From Candidatus Ruminimicrobiellum bubulum (GTDB taxonomy: Bacteria > Elusimicrobiota > Endomicrobiia > Endomicrobiales > Endomicrobiaceae): 64,000 nucleotides of DNA. The translations under genes and the position numbers were made by a program. This document shows positions 15,733-29,800 of this stretch, piece by piece (position 1 is the stretch's first letter; every line of letters begins with the position of its first letter). The stretch lies in NCBI GenBank assembly GCA_017651625.1, contig JAGCCP010000043.1, forward strand, positions 34,917 through 98,916. The letters run 5' to 3'. The notes under the pieces are model-generated. The model saw nothing but the letters and a program-made list of their open reading frames with translations. It was not told the origin of the DNA and searched no databases.

Positions 15733-17091
15733 ATGGAAGTTTCTATTATAGACGCATGGAAAAAGGTTGTGGATAACTTAACATTATCCGTAGGTCAAGG
15801 CGCTGTAAATTTATGGTTTACAGGTGTAAAGCCGGTTTCTTTAAATGAAAGTATCTTCTTAATTTCTGTACCTACAAAATTTTATTCTGATTGGATAGAA
15901 AAAAATCAACAATTCAATATTGAACAAAATTTAAAAGAAATTTATTCTAAAGATATAAAGTTGGAATACAAGATTGAAAAAGATATTTCCGACGAAATGA
16001 CAAAAGTTCCTACAATACCTATACATAATGATACTCCCGTTCCTTCTATTATAAAAGATCAACTTAATCCAAAATTAACTTTTGATAGATTTATTGTCGG
16101 TAATTCTAACAGATTTGCTTCCGGATGTGCGGAAGCCGTTACGAAAAATCCGGGAAAACAGTTTAATCCTTTATTTATATATGGTGGTGTAGGTCTTGGA
16201 AAAACACATTTAATGCATGCCATAGGAAACGAATTAAAAAAGAATTTTCCTAATTTCAGAATATTATATGTAACTTGTGAAAAATTTGTATCAGACTTTA
16301 TCGAAGCTATAAGATTTCCGGATAAAATGCCGGCTTTTAAAAATAAGTATAGAAATCTCGATTGTCTTTTGATAGACGATATTCAATTTCTTACAAAAAA
16401 TGCGGGAAGATCTCAAGAAGAGTTTTTTAACATATTTAATACATTAAAAGATAGCGGTAAACAAATAGTTATTGCTTCTGATAGACCTCAAGATAAATTA
16501 GAAGTAGAAGAAAGATTGGTTTCAAGATTCAAATGGGGTAATACTGTTGATATTCAAAAACCTGATTTGGAAACAAGAATTGCAATATTAAAGAAAAAAG
16601 CTGAAGAAGAAGGTTTTTCTGTTCCCGAAGATGTTACATTATTTATTGCTTCTCAAATAAAATCTAACATCAGAGAATTGGAAGGAACGCTATTAAGAGT
16701 TACATCTTTTATTAAATTTACTAATACACCTTTTACATTGGATGCGGTAAAAACAATATTAAAAGATATTGTAGTTCCTGAAGAAAATGTTCAAATAACT
16801 ATAGATAAAATACAAAAAGTTGTTGCAGAAGAATATAATTTAACCGTAAAAGATTTAAAAGTTAAAAAAAGAACTAATCAGCTTGCCATGCCGAGGCAGA
16901 TTGCAATGTATTTAGCAAGATCTTTAACTGATATGTCTACTACGGAAATAGGTGATACTTTCGGTGGAAGAGATCATACTACCGTTATGCATGCTTATAA
17001 TAAGATAGCAAAAAAAGTTAATGATGATGCTTGGTTTGCTGCTGAAATAAATAAAATTATTAAATTAATAAAAGAAAAAGAAGATAATTAG
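15733..17091 (+). CDS. dnaA: Replication initiator DnaA
   Basis: Binds DnaA boxes at oriC, opens the duplex and loads the helicase. Domain I (MEVSIIDAWKKVVDNL) is followed by a linker. The AAA+ domain has Walker A GGVGLGKTHLMHAIG and Walker B LLIDDIQFL. Domain IV has the DNA-binding signature GGRDHTTVMHAYNKI near the C-terminus. I place the start at the ATG at 15733, preceded by a GGGG element. A GTG at 15712 would add seven residues but lies inside a DnaA box. This gives 452 residues. A further reverse DnaA box (15768-15776) lies inside the gene. Confidence 0.96.
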   Translation: MEVSIIDAWKKVVDNLTLSVGQGAVNLWFTGVKPVSLNESIFLISVPTKFYSDWIEKNQQFNIEQNLKEIYSKDIKLEYKIEKDISDEMTKVPTIPIHNDTPVPSIIKDQLNPKLTFDRFIVGNSNRFASGCAEAVTKNPGKQFNPLFIYGGVGLGKTHLMHAIGNELKKNFPNFRILYVTCEKFVSDFIEAIRFPDKMPAFKNKYRNLDCLLIDDIQFLTKNAGRSQEEFFNIFNTLKDSGKQIVIASDRPQDKLEVEERLVSRFKWGNTVDIQKPDLETRIAILKKKAEEEGFSVPEDVTLFIASQIKSNIRELEGTLLRVTSFIKFTNTPFTLDAVKTILKDIVVPEENVQITIDKIQKVVAEEYNLTVKDLKVKKRTNQLAMPRQIAMYLARSLTDMSTTEIGDTFGGRDHTTVMHAYNKIAKKVNDDAWFAAEINKIIKLIKEKEDN

Positions 17092-17313
17092 TTGTTAGTA
17101 TTTTTGTTAATTATTTAGTTTTTTGATAAAAAATAATTTTTAGTTCTAATATGTTAATAAAATTAAAAACTTATTAACATAGTTATTAACTTTAATATTA
17201 TAAAAAAAATGTTTGATAATTATAGTTTTTTTAATTTTAAGTTTAATTATCGAATTATAAACAGATATTATTATTATAATTAATTTTTTTTAAATAAAAG
17301 GGAGGAAAGAGTA
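17092..17313. other. AT-rich dnaA-dnaN intergenic region
   Basis: 222 bp, extremely AT-rich, with repeated TTATTAAC-like words and a TATAAT at 17275-17280 that may serve the dnaN promoter. No exact DnaA box was found. It could be the unwinding part of a bipartite origin, or simply the dnaN promoter region. Confidence 0.5.
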
Positions 17314-18432
17314 ATGAAGGTAATTTGTGCAAAAGATGAATTAATGAAGGGGATGCAAATAGTTCAGCCTGTAATAGCCTCAAAAATAACTTTACCGGTT
17401 TTATCCAACTTTTTATTTGAAACTGAAAAAGACAAAATAAAATTGTCTGCTACGGACTTAGAAATAGGAGTAACTTGTTATATAAAAGCAGAAATAGTAA
17501 GTGAAGGTGCAATAACAATACCTGCAAAAAGATTTTCGGATATTATAAAAGAAGTTTCTGACGGTAATATAGAAATAAAATCAGATGAAACAAATCAAAT
17601 AAACATAAAAGCAAATAAATCTAAATTTGTTTTAATGGGTATAGATAAAAAAGATTATCCTACACTTCCCGATTTTCAAAAAGAAAATGTATTTTCCTTA
17701 AAAACTCAAGTATTAAATTCAATGCTTAAAAAAACAATATTTGCGGTTTCTAAAGATTCTCAAAGATATGTTTTAAACGGTGTATGTTTTATAGTTGAAG
17801 GTGGAGCAATAAAAGCTGTTTCCACAGATGGTAGAAGATTATCTTATATAAGCAGTGACGGTATCGATAAAAAAATTAAAGGTAAAGTAATTATTCCAAC
17901 AAAAGCGGTTTCGGATATTTTAAGATTAATTTCCGCTAATGATAAAGTTGAAGAAGTTCAAATAAGTTTAAGCGATAATTTAATGACGGTTATGATAGGA
18001 GATATAACTTTCCAAACTAAATTAATAGAAGGTGTATTTCCTAACTATGAACAAGTAATTCCTAAAAAAACAATGTCAAAAATAAAATTGAATGTTGCAA
18101 ATACAATATCGGCAGTAAAACAAATGGCATTGCTTACGGGAGATAAACTTGTTGCAGACAGAGCATCGTCTATAAAATTAAGTTTTGAAAAAAATAAAAT
18201 GATAGTTTCCGCAAATACCGTAGGTTTGGGTTCCGGAGAAGCCGAAGTTGAAACGGAATATTCCGGTGAAGTATTTGATATAAATTTTAACCCTAATTAT
18301 ATTAAAGATATTTTACAAAATGTAGAAGATGAAAATATTTATTTTGCATATACTACTTCTCAAAATCCAGTTGTTATAACCCCGGAAAAAGATAAAAATT
18401 ATCTTTGTGTAGTTATGCCTATGAGATCATAA
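17314..18432 (+). CDS. dnaN: DNA polymerase III sliding clamp (beta)
   Basis: Ring-shaped processivity clamp, 372 residues, full length, made of three clamp domains. Typical sequences are KITLPVLSNFLFE at the N-terminus, AVSTDGRRLSYIS near residue 168, and the C-terminal YLCVVMPMRS. It has a strong GGGAGGA ribosome-binding site. It is followed 4 nt later by dciA, then gyrB and gyrA; recF, usually next to dnaN, is not present. Confidence 0.97.
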   Translation: MKVICAKDELMKGMQIVQPVIASKITLPVLSNFLFETEKDKIKLSATDLEIGVTCYIKAEIVSEGAITIPAKRFSDIIKEVSDGNIEIKSDETNQINIKANKSKFVLMGIDKKDYPTLPDFQKENVFSLKTQVLNSMLKKTIFAVSKDSQRYVLNGVCFIVEGGAIKAVSTDGRRLSYISSDGIDKKIKGKVIIPTKAVSDILRLISANDKVEEVQISLSDNLMTVMIGDITFQTKLIEGVFPNYEQVIPKKTMSKIKLNVANTISAVKQMALLTGDKLVADRASSIKLSFEKNKMIVSANTVGLGSGEAEVETEYSGEVFDINFNPNYIKDILQNVEDENIYFAYTTSQNPVVITPEKDKNYLCVVMPMRS

Positions 18433-18436
18433 TCAA

Positions 18437-18709
18437 ATGGAATTTACGGAAGTTTCGTCGATAATAAAACAAATTTCTGATAAATTGGGTTTGAATGATG
18501 ACTATTTTATTATTATGTCTAAATGGCAACAAGAAGTAGGTAATAATAAAATAGAATTAAGCGGTTTTAAAGACGGAACGATTTTTGCCAGTGCAAAATC
18601 TGCGGTATATATAAATGATTTAAATTTAAGAAAGAGACAGATTATAAATAAACTTAATCAGTATTTAGGAAGAAAAGTAGTAAAAAATATAAAGTGTGAA
18701 ATTAAGTAG
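18437..18709 (+). CDS. dciA: DUF721/DciA-like protein
   Basis: A 90-residue protein in the dnaN-gyrB interval. It matches the DUF721 pattern, with KWQQEVGNNKIELSGFKDGTIFASAKSAVY followed by a helix and RQIINKLNQYLGRKVVKNIKC. DciA proteins are the DnaB helicase loaders or operators in bacteria lacking DnaC/DnaI. The assignment rests on position and the short beta-rich core; overall conservation is low. It begins 4 nt after the dnaN stop codon, so it is translationally coupled. Confidence 0.75.
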   Translation: MEFTEVSSIIKQISDKLGLNDDYFIIMSKWQQEVGNNKIELSGFKDGTIFASAKSAVYINDLNLRKRQIINKLNQYLGRKVVKNIKCEIK

Positions 18710-18712
18710 TAA

Positions 18713-21187
<2,475 letters not shown>

Positions 21188-21216
21188 TTTGGAATTTATA
21201 ATAAGAGGTTAATATA

Positions 21217-23766
21217 ATGGCAGAAGATAAAGACTTAAATAAACCGACAGAAGAAAAAGAAACTATTATTGAAGCAGGTATTCTTCCTACAAACCTTCAA
21301 GACGAAATGAAGGCATCTTATATAGATTATGCTATGAGTGTTATTGTAGGTAGAGCATTGCCGGATGTAAGAGACGGTTTAAAACCTGTTCACAGAAGAA
21401 TTTTGTATGCAATGAAAGAAATGGGTGTAAGAAGAAATACACCTTACAAAAAATCTGCAAGAATCGTGGGTGATGTGCTCGGTAAATATCATCCTCATGG
21501 TGATTCTTCGGTATATGATGCGCTCGTAAGAATGGTTCAAGACTTTTCTATGAGATATCCTCTTATAGACGGTCAGGGAAACTTCGGTAGTGTTGACGGT
21601 GATGATCCGGCAGCTATGAGGTACACCGAAGTAAGAATGGACTATATTGCAGACGAAATGCTTGCCGATATAGATAAAGATACAATCGATTATATTCCTA
21701 ACTACGATGGTTCATTGGAAGAGCCTTTAATACTTCCTACAAAGTTACCGGAACTTTTAATAAACGGTTCATCGGGTATTGCAGTAGGTATGGCAACAAA
21801 CATTCCTACACACAATTTGTCCGAAGTTATAGACGGAACGGTAGCTTTTATCGACGATCCTGAAATTTCAATATCCGAAATAATGAAATATATCAAAGGT
21901 CCTGATTTTCCTACAGCAGCACTTATTTTAGGTAAAGCCGGAATTAAAGATTATATGGAAACAGGTCGTGGTTCCGTAAAAATGAGAGCCAAAACCGAAA
22001 TAGAAGAGATGAAAGGCGGCAGAGAAGCAATTATCATTACAGAACTTCCGTATCAAGTAAATAAAGCAATGCTTATCACATCGATAGCAAATCTCGTAAA
22101 AGATAAAAAAATAGACGGAATATCAGATTTAAGAGATGAAACCGACAGACACGGTATGAGAGTTGTTATTGAGTTAAAGAGAGATGCAAATGCTCAAGTT
22201 GTGTTAAACCAATTGTTTAAACATACACAAATGCAAACAAGTTTCGGTGTTATAATGCTTGCACTTGTTAACAACAAACCGAAAGTTTTGAATATTAAAG
22301 AAATGCTTTACCATTTCGTAGAGCACAGAAAAATTATCGTTGTAAGAAGAACAAAATTCGAACTTAAAAAAGCAGAAGCAAGAGCACATATTTTGGAAGG
22401 TTTGAAAATTGCAATCGATAATTTGGATGCCGTAGTAAAAACAATAAGACAATCCCCCGATACGGATACTGCAAGAATCAATTTAATGGAAAAATTCAGA
22501 TTGTCTAAACTTCAAGCACAAGCAATTCTCGATATGAAATTGCAACAGTTGACAGGTCTTGAAAGAAAGAAAATAGACGAAGAATATATAGAAGTTATAA
22601 AAAATATCGAAAGATTAAAATCTATTTTGGAAGATCCTAAAAAAGTTTTGGCAATAATCAAAGACGAATTGTTACAGTTGAAAGAAAAATATGGTGATAA
22701 GAGAAGAACTCACTTAACTGCAGATGCGGAAGATTTCAATATTGAAGATTTAATTCAAGAAGAAGAAGTTGTAGTTACCGTATCAAATGCAGGATACATT
22801 AAGAGAATTCCTGTAAATACATACAGAGTTCAAGCAAGAGGCGGTAGAGGTGTTGTAGGTATGACAACAAAAGAAGATGATTTTGTTGCAAAAATGTTTG
22901 TAACATCTACACATGCTTACTTGTTATCGTTCACTACAAGAGGAAGATTGTATTGGTCCAGAGTATACGAAATTCCTGAAGGAACAAGAACATCTAAAGG
23001 TAAAGCTATCGTTAACATAATACAATTATCAAGCCCGGATGAAAAAATCACAGCTTCAATTCCTATAAGATCGTTCAATTCGAAAGATATTAAAGACGAA
23101 TATTTGTTAATGTGCACAAGAAAGGGAACAATAAAGAAAATAGCATTGTCCGAATTTGCTAATCCGAGAAGAGGCGGAATTATAGCTATAAAATTGGAAG
23201 ACGGCGATATCTTGATGGATGTTAAGAAGATCGAAAAAAATCCTGAAGTTGTTATAGCTACAAAGAAAGGTATAGCAATAAGATTTAAAGAACAGGATGT
23301 AAGAGCTATCGGAAGAGCCGGTCAAGGTGTAAGAGGTATATCTCTTGAAAAAGATGATGAAGTTATAGGTATGGAAGTATTCTCACCTGAAGATGTATTT
23401 GTATCTGTAGCCGAAAACGGTTACGGTAAGAGAACCGAAGTAGGCAAATACAGATTACAAAAGAGAGGCGGAAAAGGTGTTATAAACATGCAAACTTCCG
23501 AAAGAAACGGAAATGTTATATATATCGGAAAAGCAAACGAAGGACAAATAATGCTTATAACCGAACATGGTATAACAATAAGAAGTAAAGTAGACAAAAT
23601 TTCCGTTATAGGAAGAAACACTCAAGGTGTAAGACTTGTAAGACTTGAAGAAGGCGACAAAGTAGCATCAGTTGCAACAGTAGTAGGTGAAGAAGCCGAA
23701 GAGGAAACAAAACCTACGGAACTGGAACAAGCCGCACAAGCAGCAAAACCGGAAGAAACAAAATAG
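21217..23766 (+). CDS. gyrA: DNA gyrase subunit A
   Basis: Cleavage and DNA-wrapping subunit, 849 residues. The catalytic tyrosine is Y136 in [10 protein letters not shown]. The quinolone region reads [16 protein letters not shown] with serine (S97) and aspartate (D101) at the positions linked to drug sensitivity. The C-terminal beta-pinwheel carries a GyrA-box-like QKRGGKG. The acidic tail is rich in Glu and Ala. The gene ends the dnaN-dciA-gyrB-gyrA run and is followed by a strong terminator. Confidence 0.97.
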   Translation: MAEDKDLNKPTEEKETIIEAGILPTNLQDEMKASYIDYAMSVIVGRALPDVRDGLKPVHRRILYAMKEMGVRRNTPYKKSARIVGDVLGKYHPHGDSSVYDALVRMVQDFSMRYPLIDGQGNFGSVDGDDPAAMRYTEVRMDYIADEMLADIDKDTIDYIPNYDGSLEEPLILPTKLPELLINGSSGIAVGMATNIPTHNLSEVIDGTVAFIDDPEISISEIMKYIKGPDFPTAALILGKAGIKDYMETGRGSVKMRAKTEIEEMKGGREAIIITELPYQVNKAMLITSIANLVKDKKIDGISDLRDETDRHGMRVVIELKRDANAQVVLNQLFKHTQMQTSFGVIMLALVNNKPKVLNIKEMLYHFVEHRKIIVVRRTKFELKKAEARAHILEGLKIAIDNLDAVVKTIRQSPDTDTARINLMEKFRLSKLQAQAILDMKLQQLTGLERKKIDEEYIEVIKNIERLKSILEDPKKVLAIIKDELLQLKEKYGDKRRTHLTADAEDFNIEDLIQEEEVVVTVSNAGYIKRIPVNTYRVQARGGRGVVGMTTKEDDFVAKMFVTSTHAYLLSFTTRGRLYWSRVYEIPEGTRTSKGKAIVNIIQLSSPDEKITASIPIRSFNSKDIKDEYLLMCTRKGTIKKIALSEFANPRRGGIIAIKLEDGDILMDVKKIEKNPEVVIATKKGIAIRFKEQDVRAIGRAGQGVRGISLEKDDEVIGMEVFSPEDVFVSVAENGYGKRTEVGKYRLQKRGGKGVINMQTSERNGNVIYIGKANEGQIMLITEHGITIRSKVDKISVIGRNTQGVRLVRLEEGDKVASVATVVGEEAEEETKPTELEQAAQAAKPEETK

Positions 23767-23797
23767 TAAATAAATATTATTTTGTATATAAAATAAA

Positions 23798-23830
23798 AGA
23801 GAGATGATAATTTTTATCATCTCTCTCTTT
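23798..23830 (+). terminator. Rho-independent terminator after gyrA
   Basis: A 12-bp perfect stem (GAGAGATGATAA with its complement) and a 3-nt loop span 23799-23825, followed by CTTTAT. The stem is AT-rich but long. It separates gyrA from the giant gene. Confidence 0.75.
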
Positions 23831-23842
23831 ATCTCAAAAAGA

Positions 23843-23871
23843 TTGTTAACAATACATAAATATATTATACT
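23843..23871 (+). promoter_or_regulatory. Predicted promoter of the giant gene
   Basis: TTGTTA (23843-23848), a 17-nt spacer and TATACT (23866-23871). Predicted transcription start is near 23878, only about 10 nt before the ATG. No Shine-Dalgarno sequence is visible. Confidence 0.55.
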
Positions 23872-23887
23872 TTTATAGTATATCATT

Positions 23888-26800
23888 ATGAGAGTTTTAT
23901 CTGTTTTTACACTAGTTTGTTTTCTTTTAACTAATGTATTGGGCGGCGCCTTTGCCAATACAGCGGTATTTCCTTTGCCATATAAATATGTTGACAATGA
24001 AGTTATTACAAAAAGTGAAAAACTGGCTCAATATGGGCAAATAACAGAAAATATTTATAAAAAAGATACTCCGCTGGTTGTGGTAATACACGATTTACAC
24101 AACAATTCAAAAGTTCAACAAAATATAGAACAAATCATAAATTTTATTTATCAAAATTCAAAAATAAATAAAATAATAATAGAAGGTGCTCCAAACAAAC
24201 AAATATCCACGCAACTGTTTTCTTCAATACAAAATAAACAATTTATCAATAACATAACAAACGACTTATTGTCCACAGGAAAAATTTCCGGTGCTGAATC
24301 TTTTACGGTAAAGAATGATATACATAATTTATACGGACTTGAAAACTGGGAAATATATAGCAAAAACATTGAACAGAATTTATTGTTGAAAAACAAATAT
24401 TTGCAAGAAACAGACAAAATTTATGATTCTTTTGTAAAAAGCAGAATATATTTTTCAAAACCGCAACTGTTTTCCTTGTTTTCACAAGATACCGATTTTG
24501 AACAACAAATTACAAATTTATACGAATTTTGTACTAAGAATAATATCGATTTAAGTCTTTATTCGGAAATTAACAAATTTATTGCCGTAACAAAATATAA
24601 AAATAAAAAAAATATATCCAAAGATTTATCTCGTTTATTCAATGATATAAAAAGTAAAATTCCCTACCAAAATTATATGCAAATTACTGCTCTTTTGAAA
24701 AACATGGATGTAAACGGTAAAGAAAAATTAAATTTAATATTTAATATTATAAAAAACAGTTCACCGGAAACATTGTTAAAATATGAACCCCTCGTCTTAT
24801 ACTTTAATAACATTGAAACAAGAGCCGCTGTTAACTTTTATGCATTAATGCAACAAACGGAAACCCTTGAAAATTTTATCTTGGATAATTTTGTTGATTA
24901 TAATGAAAAAGAATTAATATTAGTGGATAAATTTATATATATCTTGTCGGAATATGCAAGGTTGTCCATATCGTACAATCAATACAAATATTTTGAACAA
25001 AACAAAGACTATTTATATAACATATCAATAAAATATTTGGATAATCAATCACTAAAGATAATAAACGATATTTTAAAAGATGAAGATTTGAAAAATTATC
25101 ATTTAACAAACGAACAAAGAAACAAAATTTTTTACAGCAATATAAAATCGTTAATTAATATTTCCGATAATGATAATATAGAAGTAACGGAAACAAATAT
25201 AATAGAAAATTTAAGAAACATTGATTCCGTAAACATTGTTGTTGTAGGCGGCTTTCATAATGAACTTACAGACATATTGAAACATCAAAACGTTTCCGTG
25301 TTGTCTGTTATACCGAGAGTTGAACAATTAACCGATTTTGATAACGAACTTGTAAGAACGGAAAATGTTGTTTACAAAAATGCTTTGGCACCGCCTACTG
25401 TTCTGGTACAGGCTGATGTTTCTACAATTGCTTCCATAATAAAAAAATGGTCCGGTTCCATGACAACTTCCGGTATAGATTTTTTCCGACAAAAGGAGGC
25501 AATCAGAAAATGGTTATCGGATAACAAAATAGATTTGGAATTTGAAATTGTAAACGAAACAATGTATTTAGGTTCCGTTCCGATAGATGATATATTAAAT
25601 CCAAAAACAAGATATAAAAAAGAAGATAACAGCCGTAAAAAAAGTACTGTTTCCAATATTGTGTGGAAGTTGCACGACATATATTCAAATATAAAAGTTT
25701 TTATATCACAAAAAACAAAAAGTATAAGACAACTGTTTAGCGGAATAAACACATTTACCGACATTTCTTCATTATCTTCACAATATATATCAAGAAGATT
25801 ATTGAACGAAAGAATAATAAAAAATGAGTATCAAAGAACACTTAACAGTTTAAACCAAAAAATGCCGGACGTTATAGTAATTTCCGTAAGCAGTGAACAA
25901 GATAAAACTTTTTGTGAACAAGTATTGGCAGATATCAAAACTCATCCGAGTTTTCAAAACACACAAATACATTACATAATGAAAGAACAAGCCGGAACCG
26001 CCGACGGTTTTATAAAATCAATGGAATATTTAAAATCTTCGAATTTCGGTAAAAGTTTTAAAGATTTAACTTCGGTAGTAATAGATATAGATACAAACGA
26101 AAAAGAAAACATAGCAAGAAAAGACCTTCCTATCAAATTTAACGGAAGAAATATAACTCCTTTGGAATTGGCGGTACTCAACGGTATAAGAGCATGTCAT
26201 AAATTTAAAACAGGTGGCGGTATTGCGGTTATAGATCCGCAAAGTATATATATAGGAAACATGCTTCCGACGGAAGATATTACTTTTATATCGTCGGCGG
26301 TTAATATGGAAGAAATTCAACATCACAGACATTCGTTAATAATTAAAGATTACCCAAGCACTTTGGAAGAAATTTATTACGGTTTTACCCCTGAAAACAT
26401 TTCCGATGTTGTTGAAAGAAAAGGTATAGAACACAGAAACTTTTATAATTTCGATAATAACAGAATGAGACAGTTCGAAATTGCTACCGGTAATGTTCTT
26501 ATAAGTTTTGACGATGAAACAAAATATAAAGAATTTTTTAATTTTATATCGGAATACGGAAACAGCCTTAACAATTTGTCGGAAAAAACACATTTGTTTC
26601 AACATATATTTGTTCCGTTTATAAGACTTAAAAACAAACAAAATGTAAGTTCATATTTTGCAAAAACGGCATCCGCAAAAGACAGAGATTTGTTTATTGA
26701 TTTCGCCGATAGAATTGGTAATTATTATCAAAACAGCAGTTTAATCCAAGAAATTAAGTTCGGAGTATACCATCAATCGAAATCTTTATACAGCAGAAAT

Positions 26801-29800
26801 TTTACAAGGCAGCTCATTAATAAATTGTCCGACATTTTTAAATCAAAACAATATCAACATATAAAACAAGATACAAAATCCGCAATAAAGCAAAAACAAG
26901 TTGTGATAACTGAAACTTTTGACGAAGATAATGCATTATCAAGAGCATATAAAATATTATCGCAAATTCAGGATAAACGATTGGATTCATCTGCGGATTA
27001 TGAGCAGGTATACGATACTTTAATAGAAATTTTCAGAACTACTCCCGCTCAAAACGAATTATATAATTTAGAAAACAAAAATACGGCAAAACTTTACAGG
27101 TATATATCCGATATCATAAGTAACACTATTGCCCAAATTAACGACGAAAAAATTTTAAATAAAAACAGAATAGAACAAACGTATTTAGAGAATTTAAAAA
27201 TAAGTTTCTTGTCTATGCAGCATTACACCATAGAATATTTGAGATTGTTGGATTATACGACGAATTTGGCCACTTTGGGAAGTTATATATTTCCCAAAAG
27301 TTCTTTTTTTGAAAAATCCAAACTAATGCCGTTAAACAGACTTATTTTCGGGTTCACAAGAGGTATAAAAAAATCCAAACAAAATGTAAGAGAACAACTT
27401 GCAACGGTATATTCATCGGGAAACTTTTTAATAGATTCGTTATATTCTTTTCCGGTACTTAAAAACGATATAGAATCGTTTATAACAAATATTGAAAACC
27501 CTAAAGAAAAAACATCCGTAGGTATACAGAAAGAATGGGGAAGCAGAAGAGCCGTTCAAAGATTTTTGTCGCTATCTATCGGGTTACAGTCTTTCGCAAC
27601 CTCAATAATAGCGGCATTAAATACATCATCGTTTACTGTTGCAACAATTTCGGCAGCGGTAATTTCGTTAATGAGCGGATTAGGCCTTTCAATTTTCTTA
27701 CACAGGGCAGGAATCGGTATAGGGCAAAATGATAAGTTTTATAACGAAAAGAAAAAAGAAATAGAAGATGAGTTGGACGGTCAAAGTTCCATAAAAGAGT
27801 CTATGGACTTTTTTGCTTACGATATAAATAAAATTTCACAGTTGGAAAAATTTTATGCTAAGATGGCAAAGAATGCATCAAAAGAGAATAAAGAATTGTT
27901 GGATTCAACATTAACATTATTGCATCAATATAAAGATAACTGTGATTTAAGATTAATAAGTCCTATTTTAAATAACAGCAGGCAACTTTATATATTACTT
28001 GCCGGAAGATCCGATTTGCAGTTGCAATTATTACAGTTTATAGATTATTTAGAGAAATTCAACGTTGAAGATGAACCGAAAGAATATAAAGGTATAAGAT
28101 ACGGATTTGTTTCCGATATGGAAATTACGGAACAAGAAACCAACGGACATTTAAAAAATTGGTTTGAAATTTTAAAAACAAATTCTATTACCAAAGAGTC
28201 GATAGACAACATAATAACCAATGCTACCGAAATAATAGAAAAAACAAATTTTAATCCTACCGTATTAAAAGGAACAAATAAAGATGTTATTATATCTCAA
28301 TTACAAGATTTCATTTCTTTTTATAACGATACGATAAAATTGTATTCGGCACTGACAAAACAGGAGCAGGATAAGTTAAGACCGGAAATAGAAATATTGG
28401 AAAAGATGGGAGAATATGCCATTCAATATTATAAAGCATTAAATTATTTGGTAAGTTTGGAAATATTGTACGGATACAGAATTTCCAAAGGAAACAAACT
28501 GTACTTTTTGGAACAAATAGGGTTAATGTCCGTTGTAAGAAATGTATACGGTATACAAACCGGAATATTTTTATCAAAGAGAAAATTCTTAAAATCTATT
28601 GCAGCGGTAAAAAATATAGGTAACGAAATAATAAACGGTTTCTATGACAATAAAATCGAAGAAACAGTGGATTCGTTTTTTAAAGAAAAAGAAAGTCCTG
28701 ATTATTTTTATTTAGGTATTATAGAAAGTTGGAAAGACAGAAAAATGTTAGCAAGGTTTTTACCGTTGGTTATATTTATACAAAAAGTTGCAACATCCGT
28801 AATTTCAGGCTCGTTTTATTTACACAATTTTGTTATATCGTTTTTTACCGGTGTAGGCTTAACGGTAAGTTTGCATTGGCTTTCCATTATGATAGGATTT
28901 TTTAAAACTTTAATTATAAGTAAAAAAAATGTATCCGGGAAAGAAGAAAGAAATACAATAGAAACAAACAGACAATTGCTGTTACAAAAACATATAGACG
29001 AATTGGCAAAAGTTCCGTACGGACAAATGCCCGATTTAATAATTATGGTCGGTTCTAAAAACAGGCACACGGCAACATCGTTAAATGAAGGTATAAGAAA
29101 TATAAGAAGATTCGGCAATTTACAATCTGTTCCTATAGAATCACTTGTTACTGAAAACGACGGCAACGGTAACAGTTTGTTGGATGTATTTAATTTTATT
29201 CAATCAAAACAATTCGAAAAAGATTATCCGTCACTCACACAAAAAGATTTAAGAGATTTAAAAATAGTTGTAATTAATATCAACGAAACATCTTCACAAA
29301 TAATAAACAGACAACTTGATATGGAAATACTCGATAAGCAAACAACACCGTTGGAATTATCTGTATTAAATGCCGTTTGTATGGTACAAAAAAACAAAGG
29401 GCAAAAAGGAAATATAGTTATTGCCGATCCCGGATACATGTATTTAGGTAACTTAATACAAACGGATAATATAACAATGGTTGCATCAAATGTTACTTAC
29501 GAACAAATGAAAAATCAAAGTTTGCCGTTACTGATTACCGATCAAACCGACTTTTCTCAAGACGGCAGCAGCCGTTTAAAGAAACTTTACAGAAATTTCG
29601 ATTATAAAAAGATATCTAATATTGCCGTAGCATATATGTTTAGTCGTATGTATGATACGGACAATATTTCGCTTGTTCAAATGCCGGCATATGCCGGACT
29701 TATAGGTATGAATTTCAGCGACGACAAAAATTTTGATTTATTGTTGAAGTTTATGAATATAGCAAGACAATACGAACAATCTTATAAAGGCAGAAAATTC

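Larger units (their letters stand above)
15541..15780 (+). other. oriC: Probable replication origin region (oriC)
   Basis: AT-rich DNA directly before dnaA is followed by a cluster of DnaA boxes in both orientations: TTATCCACA at 15679, TTATACACA at 15701, and TGTGGATAA at 15711 and 15768. Gene strand switches at 14.2-14.35 kb, and the parS cluster is 7-10 kb away. The unwinding element could be the AT-rich stretch at 15541-15675 or the 222-bp dnaA-dnaN gap. Confidence 0.75.

Noticed and set aside
25372..25764. A 130-codon minus-strand frame inside the giant gene
   Set aside because: Antisense frame in AT-rich coding DNA with no recognisable motif; the giant frame is uninterrupted here.
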